Assembly: GCA_944342025.1 (NCBI GenBank)
Contig: CALVMD010000003.1
Span: forward strand, 1-64,000
Direction: 5' to 3'
Origin: an uncultured Clostridia bacterium
GTDB lineage: Bacteria > Bacillota > Clostridia > Christensenellales > Borkfalkiaceae
DNA length: 64,000 bases
Of this stretch, positions 54,626-63,765 are shown piece by piece. Within the stretch, counting starts at the first letter, position 1. Every line of letters starts with the position of its first letter. The notes under the pieces are model-generated. The model made no database searches. It was not told the DNA's origin and saw nothing but the letters and a program-made list of their open reading frames with translations. Position numbers and translations under genes: made by a program.

Positions 54626-57004
54626 ATGATAGACAAAAAGACAGTTGAAAAACTTGAATTGAATAAAATTCTTGCCTCGGCGGCAAGTTATGCCGTGCTC
54701 GATCTGACGAAGGAGCGGCTTGCCTCGGCCATGCCTCAAACGGAGATGGCGGAGGCCAAATATTTCCTCGATCTGACGGGTGAGGCAGACCTTTTGTTGT
54801 ACCGTTACGGCGCGGGGAAGGTGGAGGCGTTTCCCCCTGTTTCGGATGAACCCGAACGGGCGGCAAAGGGTGCGTCGCTCTCCTGCGGCGAGCTTTTAAC
54901 GATGGCGGCGCTTCTGCGTTCGGCGCGCGTCGCATATAAAGCGGTGAGGAGCGTATCGGACGAGAAGATCGTGCATATGCGCGAGATCGCGGACCGCCTA
55001 TATTTTGACGAAGCGTTGGAGCGCGATATAGGGGACAAGATTTTGTCCGAAGAGGAGGTGAGCGATCATGCGAGCGACGAATTGTATAATATCCGCCGTT
55101 CGATCCGCCTTCTCAACGAGCGCATCCGCAATAAACTTTCCGAATATCTGAGCGGAGAAAGTGCGAAGTTTTTGCAGGAAGGAATCGTGACCATGCGCGA
55201 CAACCGCTACGTCCTGCCTGTGCGGGCAGAATATAAGTCGCGGGTCAGGGGATTCGTACACGACCGCTCCGCAAGCGGCGCGACCTTTTTCATCGAGCCG
55301 GAATACATTCTGGAAATGAATAACGAACTGCGCGAACTTGCGAGCGCGGAAAAGGAAGAGATCGAAAGGATTCTCGCCGCCCTGTCCCGCAGGGTGGGGG
55401 TTTTGAGCGCACAACTTCGCGAAGACATGGATCGACTGTCCGAATTGGACGCGGCGTATGCCAAAGCTGAGTATTCCTATAAAAACAAGTGCGTGCGGCC
55501 GCGCCTGAACGACAGGGGCATCGTCGTCATCGAAAAGGGGCGGCATCCGCTCCTCGACCCGAAAACGGCAGTGCCCGTCTCCGTTTCTCTGGGTAAAGAT
55601 TATAAATTTTTGCTCATTTCAGGCCCCAATACGGGCGGTAAGACGGTCACGCTGAAAATGTGCGGGCTGTTTTGCCTGATGGCATGCTGCGGGCTTTTCA
55701 TCCCCGCCGCCGAGGGCAGCGAGGTGTCCGTCTTTTCGGAAGTGTTCTGCGACATCGGCGATGCGCAGAGCATAGAGGAAAACTTGTCCACTTTTTCCTC
55801 GCATATCAAAAACGTGATCGAGATCACTGAGTGCGCGGGAGAAAAGAGCCTTGTTTTGATCGACGAACTCGGGGGCGGCACCGATCCCGAAGAGGGGCAG
55901 GCTCTCGCAAAGGCGGTCCTTTCCTACCTTTTGCGTAAAGATTGCCGCGGCATCGTCACTACGCATTATTCAGCGCTCAAAGAGTTTGCCTATGCCGAAA
56001 GCGGGATAGAAAATGCGAGCATGGAATTCGATATGTCCACCCTTCGCCCGCTCTATAAGGTGAGCCTCGGCGTGCCGGGGAGCAGCAATGCGATCGCGAT
56101 CTCGCGCAGGCTGGGGCTTTCCGAAGAGATCCTGCGCGACGCCGTCGCCAACCTTTCCGAAGGGGCGCAGCGGTTCGAAAATATCATCCGCACGGCAGAG
56201 CAGAGCCGTATCGAGGCGGACGAGGCTAAGCGCCGCGCGGAACGTATCCGTGCGGAATGGGAGGCAAAACTTGCCGAAGTTAATGCCGAGCGCGAAAAGC
56301 TGAAAAAGGAAAGGGAGAAACTGTTCATATCCGCAAAAATCGAGAGCCGCCGCATCGTCAACGAGCGGGCGGAGGAGGCGGAAGAGCTCATCAAAGAGAT
56401 CGAGGCGATCGCGCAAAAGAGCGACGTCAGCGAGGCCGATCTGATCCGTGCGCGCACGCTGAAAAACAAAATCGCGGATAAAGCGTACGGCATGCAGGCG
56501 GAGCGGGACGAGCCGGAGCGGCGCGTCCGCGCAGACATTTCGCAGTTGAAAACGGGCGACAGGGTGTTTGTCGGTGCGATGGAGAGCGAAGGAGAAGTGA
56601 TCTCCGTCAACGCAAGAAAAAAAGAGGTTGAAGTGCTGGTTGGCAGCCTGCGCCTCAGTGTCAAAGCGGCGGATCTTTTCAAAATCACGGGCGGTGCGCG
56701 CGCGGAGAAAAAGCAGAGCTCCGTCAAGGTCGTCAGAAACCTGTCTTCGGGAACGGGGGCGGTTCAGACGGAGATCAATCTTTTGGGGATGACGGTGTCG
56801 GAGGCGGTCGCCGAGGCGGACGCGTTCATAGACCGCGCCGTGCTGTCGGGATTGGAAGAAGTGAAGATCGTTCACGGCGTCGGCACGGGGAAACTTCGCG
56901 ACGGCATCCGCGAGCATCTGCGAAAGCATAAAAACGTAGCCGAGTTCCGTTCGGGCAAGTACGGAGAGGGCGAATCGGGCGTTACGATCGTAAAGCTCAA
57001 ATAG
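54626..57004 (+). CDS. mutS2: MutS2 ATPase/endonuclease
   Basis: The 792-residue protein has the MutS core with Walker A GPNTGGKT (333-340), a DELGGGTDPEEG Walker B region, and STFSSHIKN. A long coiled coil follows (IEADEAKRRAERIRAEWEAK), then the C-terminal Smr nuclease domain (INLLGMTVSEA, KIVHGVGTGKLR). It lacks the mismatch-recognition domain of MutS. In Firmicutes MutS2 acts on collided ribosomes and restrains recombination. GGAGG lies upstream of the ATG. Two DNA repair genes lie a few kilobases downstream. Confidence 0.95.
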   Translation: MIDKKTVEKLELNKILASAASYAVLDLTKERLASAMPQTEMAEAKYFLDLTGEADLLLYRYGAGKVEAFPPVSDEPERAAKGASLSCGELLTMAALLRSARVAYKAVRSVSDEKIVHMREIADRLYFDEALERDIGDKILSEEEVSDHASDELYNIRRSIRLLNERIRNKLSEYLSGESAKFLQEGIVTMRDNRYVLPVRAEYKSRVRGFVHDRSASGATFFIEPEYILEMNNELRELASAEKEEIERILAALSRRVGVLSAQLREDMDRLSELDAAYAKAEYSYKNKCVRPRLNDRGIVVIEKGRHPLLDPKTAVPVSVSLGKDYKFLLISGPNTGGKTVTLKMCGLFCLMACCGLFIPAAEGSEVSVFSEVFCDIGDAQSIEENLSTFSSHIKNVIEITECAGEKSLVLIDELGGGTDPEEGQALAKAVLSYLLRKDCRGIVTTHYSALKEFAYAESGIENASMEFDMSTLRPLYKVSLGVPGSSNAIAISRRLGLSEEILRDAVANLSEGAQRFENIIRTAEQSRIEADEAKRRAERIRAEWEAKLAEVNAEREKLKKEREKLFISAKIESRRIVNERAEEAEELIKEIEAIAQKSDVSEADLIRARTLKNKIADKAYGMQAERDEPERRVRADISQLKTGDRVFVGAMESEGEVISVNARKKEVEVLVGSLRLSVKAADLFKITGGARAEKKQSSVKVVRNLSSGTGAVQTEINLLGMTVSEAVAEADAFIDRAVLSGLEEVKIVHGVGTGKLRDGIREHLRKHKNVAEFRSGKYGEGESGVTIVKLK

Positions 57005-57059
57005 CGCGGGGAGGAAAGGCGCTTTGCGCGGGGGCTGCGTTTTTATAGGGGGAGAGGCT

Positions 57060-57602
57060 ATGTTCGGGAGCAATACGCCGCAGATCGAGACAAAGCGGCT
57101 GATTTTGCGAAAATTGAAAATGGCGGACGCAGAGGATCTGTTTCAGGTTTTGTCCGATCGGGAAGTCAATCGTTTTTTGCCGTGGTTTCCGCACAAAAGT
57201 ATTGCGGAAACGAAGGCGTTTCTCGAGTCCGATGTTTTTTCCGATTATCGCAAACCGATCGCATATCGTTACGGTTTGGAGTGGAAACAAACGGGTGCCG
57301 TGATCGGATATCTCTCTCTTTTGGGGATCGATCCCGAAAAGAGGTGCGGCGACATCGGCTATGGGCTGGCGCGCTCGTTTTGGGGGCGCGGCATCATGAC
57401 GGAGGCGGTCGGAGCGCTGCTTGCGAGGTTAAAGGCGGACGGCTTCCGTTTTGTGACGGCCACGCACGACGTGAATAATCCTGCAAGCGGGCGCGTTATG
57501 CAAAAATGCGGCATGAAATACGTTTCGTCTTATCCCGAATTCTGGATGCCCAAAGAAATTGACACTGTATTTTGTCTCTATCGCGCCGATCTGAACGGGT
57601 AA
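57060..57602 (+). CDS. GNAT acetyltransferase (RimJ/RimL type)
   Basis: The 180-residue protein starts with ETKRLILRKLKMADAEDLF and has the acetyl-CoA loop region DIGYGLARSFWGRGIMTEA. It ends with NNPASGRVMQKCGMKYV, the usual pattern for N-terminal or small-molecule acetyltransferases of this group. The start at 57060 is chosen because GGGGGAGAG precedes it closely. It transfers an acetyl group from acetyl-CoA to an unknown amine acceptor. Confidence 0.9.
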   Translation: MFGSNTPQIETKRLILRKLKMADAEDLFQVLSDREVNRFLPWFPHKSIAETKAFLESDVFSDYRKPIAYRYGLEWKQTGAVIGYLSLLGIDPEKRCGDIGYGLARSFWGRGIMTEAVGALLARLKADGFRFVTATHDVNNPASGRVMQKCGMKYVSSYPEFWMPKEIDTVFCLYRADLNG

Positions 57603-57694
57603 GCGTTTCTCATATCTTTTTGCCTCGGCGAATATATTAACGGAGAAGAATTTGTTCTTTTGCGCAAAGTAACTCGCAAAATGAGGTAGACTAT

Positions 57695-58402
57695 ATGGAG
57701 AAGTCGTCTAAAATCGCCGTATTCACCAATGCGGTGCTTTTGTTTCTCGTTGCTGCCGTGGGGGTGATCTGCTTTTTTCCGTTCGGGGCGTCGCCCGCGG
57801 GCAATATTTCGGATCGGGTGTACTACGGCGGCAGCGGCGAAAACGGGCGGGTGTCGCTGATGTTCAATGTGTACGGCGGAGAGGAATATCTGCCGCAGAT
57901 ATTCGACGCTTTGGACGGGTTTGAAGTCAAGGCGACTTTTTTTGTGGGCGGTTGCTGGGCGGACGATCATACCGAATCGGTGCGCGAGATCGTTTCCCGC
58001 GGGCACGAACTCGGCAATCACGGGTATTTCCATAAAGATCAGGATAAGCTGTCTCTGGCGGCAAACAGGCAGGAGATTTCGCTGTGCGGCGATCTCGTCA
58101 GATCGCTGACGGGCGTGACGATGACGCTGTTCGCGCCGCCTTCGGGCGCGTATTCTGAAAATACGGTCAACGCCGCCGAGGCGCTTGGCTATAAAGTGAT
58201 CATGTGGTCAAAAGATACCATCGACTGGCGCGATCACGACGTTTCCGTGATCTACCGCCGCGCGACGGAAGATGCAGAGGCGGGAGACCTCGTTCTTATG
58301 CATCCGACAAAGGAGACTGCAGAAGCTTTACCGTCTGTTTTGGCCTATTACAAAGAGCAGGGGCTTTTACAATCGACAGTTTCCGCGACGCTCGGTTTCT
58401 GA
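57695..58402 (+). CDS. NodB-fold polysaccharide deacetylase-like protein
   Basis: The 235-residue protein has one N-terminal membrane helix, so the domain faces outside. The fold is clear from KATFFVGGCWADDH, GHELGNHGYFH (both metal-site His at 109 and 113), FAPPSGAYS and DLVLMHP. Motif 1, normally TFDDG, reads MFNVYGG, so the catalytic Asp and metal Asp are both replaced. It resembles the PdaB/YlxY group linked to sporulation and cell wall. Either a subgroup with altered chemistry or an inactive binding protein is possible. Confidence 0.85.
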   Translation: MEKSSKIAVFTNAVLLFLVAAVGVICFFPFGASPAGNISDRVYYGGSGENGRVSLMFNVYGGEEYLPQIFDALDGFEVKATFFVGGCWADDHTESVREIVSRGHELGNHGYFHKDQDKLSLAANRQEISLCGDLVRSLTGVTMTLFAPPSGAYSENTVNAAEALGYKVIMWSKDTIDWRDHDVSVIYRRATEDAEAGDLVLMHPTKETAEALPSVLAYYKEQGLLQSTVSATLGF

Positions 58403-58442
58403 GCGGAGGGGGAAAAGAAATACATAAACGGAGAAATTGAAA

Positions 58443-59690
58443 ATGACGTACACGAAAACATTTCCGAGCGGCCTTCGCATGGTCGTAAAAAAAATCGACG
58501 GACTTTTATCTGTCAGTATGGGTGCCGTCGTCGGCACGGGGTCGTGTTTTGAAACGGAGCGCGAAAACGGGATATCTCATTTTATCGAACACATGATGTT
58601 CAAGGGAACGCAAAAGCGCACCGCGTTTGAAATTTCTGACGCGATGGACAGGATCGGAGCGCAGGTCAATGCGTTCACGTCTAAAGACATCACTTGCTAT
58701 TACGCAAAATCCACCTCCGATCATGCGGGGGAAGCGTTTGAGATTCTGTCCGATTTTGTGCTCGGTTCCGTGTTTCCCGAAGAGGAGATGGACAGGGAAA
58801 AAGGGGTCGTTCTCGAAGAGATCTCCATGGTTGAAGACACGCCCGACGATCTGTGCCTGGATGTGCTTGCCGAGGCGTATTTCGGCAAAGAGGGGTACGG
58901 CCGTTCGATTCTGGGGCCTGCCGAAAACGTGAAGAGGTTTTCTCGACGCGAACTGTTTGACTATATCGAAGAGCGCTATGCGCCCGAGAATGTCGTCATC
59001 TCTTTTGCGGGAAATATCGACGTCAAATATGCGGAAGAACTCGTCGAAAAGTATTTCGAATCGGGGATGAAAAAACGCGCTTATAAGGCCAGGGAAAAGA
59101 AAATATCTCTCTGCGGCGGCAGCCTTTTCAAAGTCAAGGATATTGAGCAGGTGCATATCGCATTTGCCTATCCGTCCCTCAGGCGTGAAGACAAACTGAT
59201 GGACGCGGCGCTCGTTATGAACACGATTTTGGGCGGGGGGATGAGTTCGCGCCTTTTCCAGAAAGTGCGCGAACAGATGGGGCTTGCCTATACGGTCTAT
59301 TCGTATATCTCCTCTTTTACGGAAGGGGGGCTTCTGACGATCTATGCGGGAGTCAATCCCGCGAACGTACAAAAGGCGCAGGATGCGATCTTCGATACAG
59401 TTTCGGATCTTTGCAAAAACAAATTTACCGACGACGAGTTTTTGCGCGGCAAAGAGCAGTTAAAATCCTCGGTCATTTTGTCGCAGGAAAATACCGCCTC
59501 ACAGATGGTTTCGTACGGCAAGCACATGCTCTTTACGGGAGAGGTGTTCGATCCCGAAAAGCGTGCGAAAGAAATAGGGGAAATGACGCGCGAAGACTGC
59601 GAAAAAGCTCTTGCGATGAACTTCGATGCGGAGAAACTTGCGGCCGCCGCAGTCGGAAAACTGGATGCGCCTCTGACGATTGATCGCTGA
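58443..59690 (+). CDS. M16 family zinc peptidase
   Basis: The 415-residue protein carries the inverted zinc motif HFIEH (46-50) in the N-terminal half and the R/Y-type substrate segment in the second half (LGGGMSSRLFQKVREQMGLAYTVYS). This is the length and order of YmxG/MPP-beta-like single-chain M16 peptidases. The ATG at 58443 has GGAGA 8 bases before it; TTG at 58437 is an alternative. It degrades or processes peptides in the cytoplasm. It follows the deacetylase gene by 40 bases and may be cotranscribed. Confidence 0.93.
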   Translation: MTYTKTFPSGLRMVVKKIDGLLSVSMGAVVGTGSCFETERENGISHFIEHMMFKGTQKRTAFEISDAMDRIGAQVNAFTSKDITCYYAKSTSDHAGEAFEILSDFVLGSVFPEEEMDREKGVVLEEISMVEDTPDDLCLDVLAEAYFGKEGYGRSILGPAENVKRFSRRELFDYIEERYAPENVVISFAGNIDVKYAEELVEKYFESGMKKRAYKAREKKISLCGGSLFKVKDIEQVHIAFAYPSLRREDKLMDAALVMNTILGGGMSSRLFQKVREQMGLAYTVYSYISSFTEGGLLTIYAGVNPANVQKAQDAIFDTVSDLCKNKFTDDEFLRGKEQLKSSVILSQENTASQMVSYGKHMLFTGEVFDPEKRAKEIGEMTREDCEKALAMNFDAEKLAAAAVGKLDAPLTIDR

Positions 59691-59732
59691 AAATCGCAAA
59701 AATCAGTCATTTATCCATAATTTTGAAGTACT

Positions 59733-60224
59733 ATGTCTGATATAATACAGGGGTTTTTGCCTGTTTACGACGCGGGGAGCAAGCTTTTGATTTTAGGCAG
59801 TTTTCCGTCGGTCAAAAGCAGAGAGGTCTCGTTTTATTACGGCAACAGACAGAATAAATTTTGGAAAATGCTCGCCGCTTTTTTCGGACAGCCCGTAGGC
59901 GAAAGCGCCGACGAGCGGCGCGCATATGTCCTTGCGCACGAGATCGCACTGTGGGATATTGTGACCGAATGCGAGATCACAGGCTCTTCCGACGCTGCGA
60001 TCAGAAATTATAAGACAGCGGATATCGGCCTCGTTTTGAGCGGGGCGGACATCCGTCTCATTCTCTGCAACGGAAAAAAATCGTACGAAATATTCAGCGA
60101 AAAATTTTCCGGTTGCGGCGTTCCGTATCGGCTCATGCCGTCAACTTCGCCCGCTAATCCGAGATATTCCGAGGCGGCGTGGCATGACGCGCTTAGGTCG
60201 GTTTTCCCCCGCTTTGAAGGGTAA
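59733..60224 (+). CDS. DNA-deoxyinosine (hypoxanthine) glycosylase, UDG superfamily
   Basis: The 163-residue protein begins LLILGSFPSVKSREVSFYYG and continues with NKFWKMLAAFFG. These match the small hypoxanthine-DNA glycosylase subgroup of the uracil-DNA glycosylase fold. LMPSTSPANPRYS near the end is the second active-site segment. It should excise deaminated adenine from DNA. It lies 83 bases upstream of an AlkD-like glycosylase gene. Confidence 0.88.
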   Translation: MSDIIQGFLPVYDAGSKLLILGSFPSVKSREVSFYYGNRQNKFWKMLAAFFGQPVGESADERRAYVLAHEIALWDIVTECEITGSSDAAIRNYKTADIGLVLSGADIRLILCNGKKSYEIFSEKFSGCGVPYRLMPSTSPANPRYSEAAWHDALRSVFPRFEG

Positions 60225-60306
60225 TGCGCCGCAGGCCGGACGCCCGTCTGCTGATTGCCCGCGTATTGATCAAAAATAAAAATCTACATACAAAACAGGT
60301 TTCCGA

Positions 60307-61002
60307 ATGAAAAGTTACGAGCAGGTCGTCGCCGATTTTTCGGCGATGAAGGATGAAAAGTATCGCGCTTTCAACGAGAGGATCGTCAATATTCCCGCAG
60401 GCACGAGCCTCGGCGTCAGAACGCCGCAGCAGCGCAGCTACGCAAAAAAGCTGATTTTGAGCGACGGGTTCGATCTGGGGGATCTCTTCGATTTTCCCGA
60501 CAATATTTTCGAGATCAGGCTGCTGAAATGTTATGCGGTCGGTTATACAAAAATGCCTTTTGCGGAAAAGGTTCGTTGGATCGAAAAGTGCGTCGCTCTG
60601 ATGGACGGCTGGGCGGTCTGCGACTTGTGCTGTTCCACTTTGAAAGAAGTGAAAAAGCACCGCGCAGAATTTTTGCCCGAAATTGAAAAATACGTGGACA
60701 TGGGCACAGAGTTTTCACAGCGGTTCGGCTACGTCATGCTGCTTGGCTGTTACATGGAAAGGGAGTATCTTCCCGCCGCCTTTTCCCTTTTGAATAAAGC
60801 GGACACCCGCTTTTTTTACACGCATATGGGGGCGGCGTGGCTGATCGCGGAGATTCTCGTTCATTTTTTTGAAGAGGGCGTCGCATACCTGAAAGACTGC
60901 CCGTTGGACGCAAAGACGGTGAATAAAGCCGTTCAGAAAGCGCGGGAAAGTTACCGCCTTACGGACGAGCAAAAAAATTATTTAAAATCTTTGAAAAAGT
61001 AA
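60307..61002 (+). CDS. AlkD-like DNA alkylation repair protein
   Basis: The 231-residue all-helical protein fits the HEAT-like AlkD family: GVRTPQQRSYAKKL near the start, FEIRLLKCYAVGY, DGWAVCDLCCSTLK with the DNA-facing Trp and Asp, and ADTRFFYTHMGAAWLIAE. AlkD removes N3- and N7-alkylated purines without base flipping. It may form a base-repair unit with the glycosylase upstream. No good Shine-Dalgarno sequence is evident before ATG at 60307. Confidence 0.88.
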   Translation: MKSYEQVVADFSAMKDEKYRAFNERIVNIPAGTSLGVRTPQQRSYAKKLILSDGFDLGDLFDFPDNIFEIRLLKCYAVGYTKMPFAEKVRWIEKCVALMDGWAVCDLCCSTLKEVKKHRAEFLPEIEKYVDMGTEFSQRFGYVMLLGCYMEREYLPAAFSLLNKADTRFFYTHMGAAWLIAEILVHFFEEGVAYLKDCPLDAKTVNKAVQKARESYRLTDEQKNYLKSLKK

Positions 61003-61030
61003 TGAAAAAGTTTTTGGAATGTGTTACAAT
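61002..61030 (+). promoter_or_regulatory. Weak candidate promoter of tex
   Basis: TACAAT (61025-61030) and ATGAAA (61002-61007) are 17 bases apart, about 55 bases before the tex start. Confidence 0.4.
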
Positions 61031-61084
61031 ATTAACAATGTTTCGGCAAACGAAACAATGTTTAAATGCTACACGGAGAGAAGA

Positions 61085-63271
61085 ATGGACATCGCTAAAA
61101 AGCTGACGGAAGAATTCCCTTCCGTCAAACCCGACAAAGTGCAGAACATCATCAACCTGATCGACGAAGGGAATACGATCCCTTTTATCGCCCGTTACCG
61201 CAAGGAAATGACGGGCAGCTGCGACGATCAGGTCCTCAGAGAGTTCAACGACCGGCTGGCTTATCTTCGCAACCTCGAAAAGAGGAAGGAAGAAGTCGCC
61301 GGCGCGATCGAAGAGCAGGGCAAGATGACGGACGAGATCAAAAAGGCGCTCGATGCGGCAACGACCCTTACAGAGGTGGAGGATATTTACCGCCCGTACA
61401 AGCAGAAGAAAAAGACCCGCGCGAGCGTTGCGATCGAAAAAGGATTGCAGCCCCTGGCGGAATTTATCCTTGCGCAGGATAAAAATGCCGACGTGAAAGC
61501 GGAGGCGGAAAAATATATCGACGAAGAGAAGGGCGTAAATTCTGCGGACGATGCGATCGCCGGTGCGAAAGATATTATTGCAGAGATCGTGTCGGATGAT
61601 GCGAACGTCCGCAAAAAGCTCCGCAACCTCTTCATGAAAAACGGCGAGATCGACACAAAGCTCGTCAACGCCGACAAGGACGAGGCGAAAACGTACGAAA
61701 TGTACGCCGATTACAGCGAACTTGTCCCCGAGATCAAGAGCCACCGCGTCCTTGCGGTCAACCGCGGCGAAAAAGAGGGGTTCCTCAAAGTCAAGGTGAC
61801 TTTTAACGAGGATATCGCAAAACGCGTAACGGGGGCCGGCTATCTCAAAGACGGCGGGTATTCGACACAGCTTGTCAAAGAGGCGGTCGAAGACGGCTAC
61901 GACAGGCTGATCTATCCTTCGATCGAGCGCGAAGTGCGCGCTGCCTTGACGGAAAGTGCGAGCGAACAGGCGATCAAAATGTTCGAAGTCAACCTGAAAC
62001 CGTTGCTCATGCAGCCGCCCGTAAAAGATAAGGTTACGCTGGGTCTGGATCCTGCATACAGGACGGGCTGCAAGATCGCCGTCGTGGACGGCACGGGCAA
62101 GGTCCTGGATAAAACGGTCGTCTATCCCACGCCGGGCCCCAAACAGAATATCGAGGCGGCAAAGACAAAACTTAAAGAACTGATCGCAAAATACGGCGTT
62201 CAGATCATATCCATCGGCAACGGAACGGCCTCTAAAGAGAGCGAGATTTTTGTCGCTGACCTTATCAAAGAGGTCAAGGCTGAGACGGGCAGAGAGGTGG
62301 AGTATATCGTCGTTTCCGAGGCGGGCGCGTCCGTTTATTCGGCAAGCCCTCTGGGCGCGGAAGAATTTCCCGATTACGACGTCGCGGAGAGGAGCGCCGT
62401 TTCCATTGCGCGCCGCTTGCAGGATCCGTTGGCGGAACTCATCAAAATCGATCCCAAATCCATCGGCGTCGGGCAGTATCAGCACGACATGGATAAAAAG
62501 CGGTTGGACAGCGTCCTTTCGGGCGTTTTGGAAGACTGCGTCAACAGCGTCGGCGTGGATCTGAACACGGCGAGCGTCTCGCTTTTGAAATACGTCGCGG
62601 GGCTGAACGCAGGTATCGCGAAAAATATCGTCGCTTATCGCGAGGGGAACGGTAAGTTCAGGACGAGAAAGGAAATTTTGAAAGTTCCCAAACTGGGCGA
62701 AAAGGCGTTTACGCAGTGCGCGGGATTTTTGCGCATTCCGGGAGGGGATAACATCCTCGACAACACCGCCGTGCATCCCGAGTCTTATGCTGCCGCCGAA
62801 AAACTTTTGCAGCTTTTCGGTTATTCCGAAGAGGACGTAAAAGCTGGCAGGATCTCCGATCTTCCGGGGAGAGTCAGAAGCTACGGCGAAGAGAAAGCCG
62901 CCGCGGAAACGGGGCTGGACGTTCCGACTCTGCGCGACATCGTGGCGGAGATCGTAAAGCCGGGCAGGGACATCCGCGACGCGCTCCCTAAGCCTGTTCT
63001 GCGCAGCGACATCATGGACATCAACGACCTTGCTCCCGGCATGGAGCTGACGGGAACGGTCAGAAACGTCGTTGATTTCGGTGCGTTTATCGACATCGGC
63101 GTGCATCAGGACGGGTTGGTGCATATCTCCGAGATTACAGACCGCTATATCAAACATCCTTCCGATGTCCTGAAAGTGGGGCAGACGGTCACCGTGTGGG
63201 TCAAAGACGTCGATGTCAAAAAGAACCGTATCGGCCTGACGATGAAAAAACCCCGCGCAAAGGCGCAATAA
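61085..63271 (+). CDS. tex: Tex family RNA-binding protein (S1 domain)
   Basis: The 728-residue protein has the Tex N-terminal helical region (NTIPFIARYRKEMTG), a central RNase H-like YqgF domain (LGLDPAYRTGCKIAVVDGTG, SIGNGTASKESE, ASVYSASPLGAEEFPD), helix-hairpin-helix motifs (DLNTASVSLLKYVAGL) and a C-terminal S1 RNA-binding domain (GTVRNVVDFGAFIDIGVHQD). The start at 61085 is chosen because GGAGAGAAG precedes it and the family begins with this helix. Tex affects transcription and is widely conserved; no enzyme activity is claimed. Confidence 0.95.
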   Translation: MDIAKKLTEEFPSVKPDKVQNIINLIDEGNTIPFIARYRKEMTGSCDDQVLREFNDRLAYLRNLEKRKEEVAGAIEEQGKMTDEIKKALDAATTLTEVEDIYRPYKQKKKTRASVAIEKGLQPLAEFILAQDKNADVKAEAEKYIDEEKGVNSADDAIAGAKDIIAEIVSDDANVRKKLRNLFMKNGEIDTKLVNADKDEAKTYEMYADYSELVPEIKSHRVLAVNRGEKEGFLKVKVTFNEDIAKRVTGAGYLKDGGYSTQLVKEAVEDGYDRLIYPSIEREVRAALTESASEQAIKMFEVNLKPLLMQPPVKDKVTLGLDPAYRTGCKIAVVDGTGKVLDKTVVYPTPGPKQNIEAAKTKLKELIAKYGVQIISIGNGTASKESEIFVADLIKEVKAETGREVEYIVVSEAGASVYSASPLGAEEFPDYDVAERSAVSIARRLQDPLAELIKIDPKSIGVGQYQHDMDKKRLDSVLSGVLEDCVNSVGVDLNTASVSLLKYVAGLNAGIAKNIVAYREGNGKFRTRKEILKVPKLGEKAFTQCAGFLRIPGGDNILDNTAVHPESYAAAEKLLQLFGYSEEDVKAGRISDLPGRVRSYGEEKAAAETGLDVPTLRDIVAEIVKPGRDIRDALPKPVLRSDIMDINDLAPGMELTGTVRNVVDFGAFIDIGVHQDGLVHISEITDRYIKHPSDVLKVGQTVTVWVKDVDVKKNRIGLTMKKPRAKAQ

Positions 63272-63334
63272 GCGGACAGAATGCTTTTTTCGGTTTCGCA
63301 GTGCGAAATTGACGCAATATTTTTTGATAAAGTG

Positions 63335-63363
63335 TTGACAAAGCGCATTTCATCTTGTAAAAT
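63335..63363 (+). promoter_or_regulatory. Promoter of acpP
   Basis: TTGACA (63335-63340) and TAAAAT (63358-63363) are exactly 17 bases apart and lie 30 bases before the start codon. Confidence 0.88.
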
Positions 63364-63393
63364 AGACCCATAACGCAGGAGGATTATGTTATA

Positions 63394-63621
63394 ATGTTTG
63401 AAAAGGTCAGGGCGATGCTGGCAAAGCAGCTCAATTTGCAGGCGGATAAAATTACATTGGAGAGCGATATTGTCAAAGATCTGGGGGCGGATTCTCTCGA
63501 CGTGGTGGAGCTCCTCATTTCGTTGGAAGACGATTACGGTATTTCTATTCCGGAAGAGGATATCGTCAACGTAAAAACAGTGAAAGACATCGTCGACATG
63601 ATCGAAAAGCTCGGGAAATAA
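63394..63621 (+). CDS. acpP: Acyl carrier protein
   Basis: The 75-residue acidic protein carries the phosphopantetheine Ser in GADSLDVVEL (S34), and the length is standard. It carries acyl chains during fatty acid synthesis. GGAGG lies 10 bases before the ATG. It has its own strong promoter and terminator, with no fatty-acid genes next to it in this window. Confidence 0.96.
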   Translation: MFEKVRAMLAKQLNLQADKITLESDIVKDLGADSLDVVELLISLEDDYGISIPEEDIVNVKTVKDIVDMIEKLGK

Positions 63622-63637
63622 TTTCCTGTAAAAACGT

Positions 63638-63661
63638 CGCCGCGGATGAAATTCCGCGGCG
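63638..63661 (+). terminator. Terminator after acpP
   Basis: CGCCGCGGA (63638-63646) pairs with TCCGCGGCG (63653-63661) and is followed by TTTTTTATA. Confidence 0.9.
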
Positions 63662-63703
63662 TTTTTTATATGACATGGCTTTTTTCATTTATGATGTAAT
63701 TTC

Positions 63704-63732
63704 TTGACAGCGGCAGAGTGAATTATTATAAT
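63704..63732 (+). promoter_or_regulatory. Promoter of the last, partial gene
   Basis: TTGACA (63704-63709) and TATAAT (63727-63732) are perfect hexamers at 17-base spacing. Confidence 0.88.
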
Positions 63733-63765
63733 AATAAAAAAGGAAACGAAAGGCGGGTGAGCATC

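Noticed and set aside
60959..63268. 769-residue minus-strand open frame opposite tex
   Set aside because: Tex is unambiguous on the plus strand and fills the same space.
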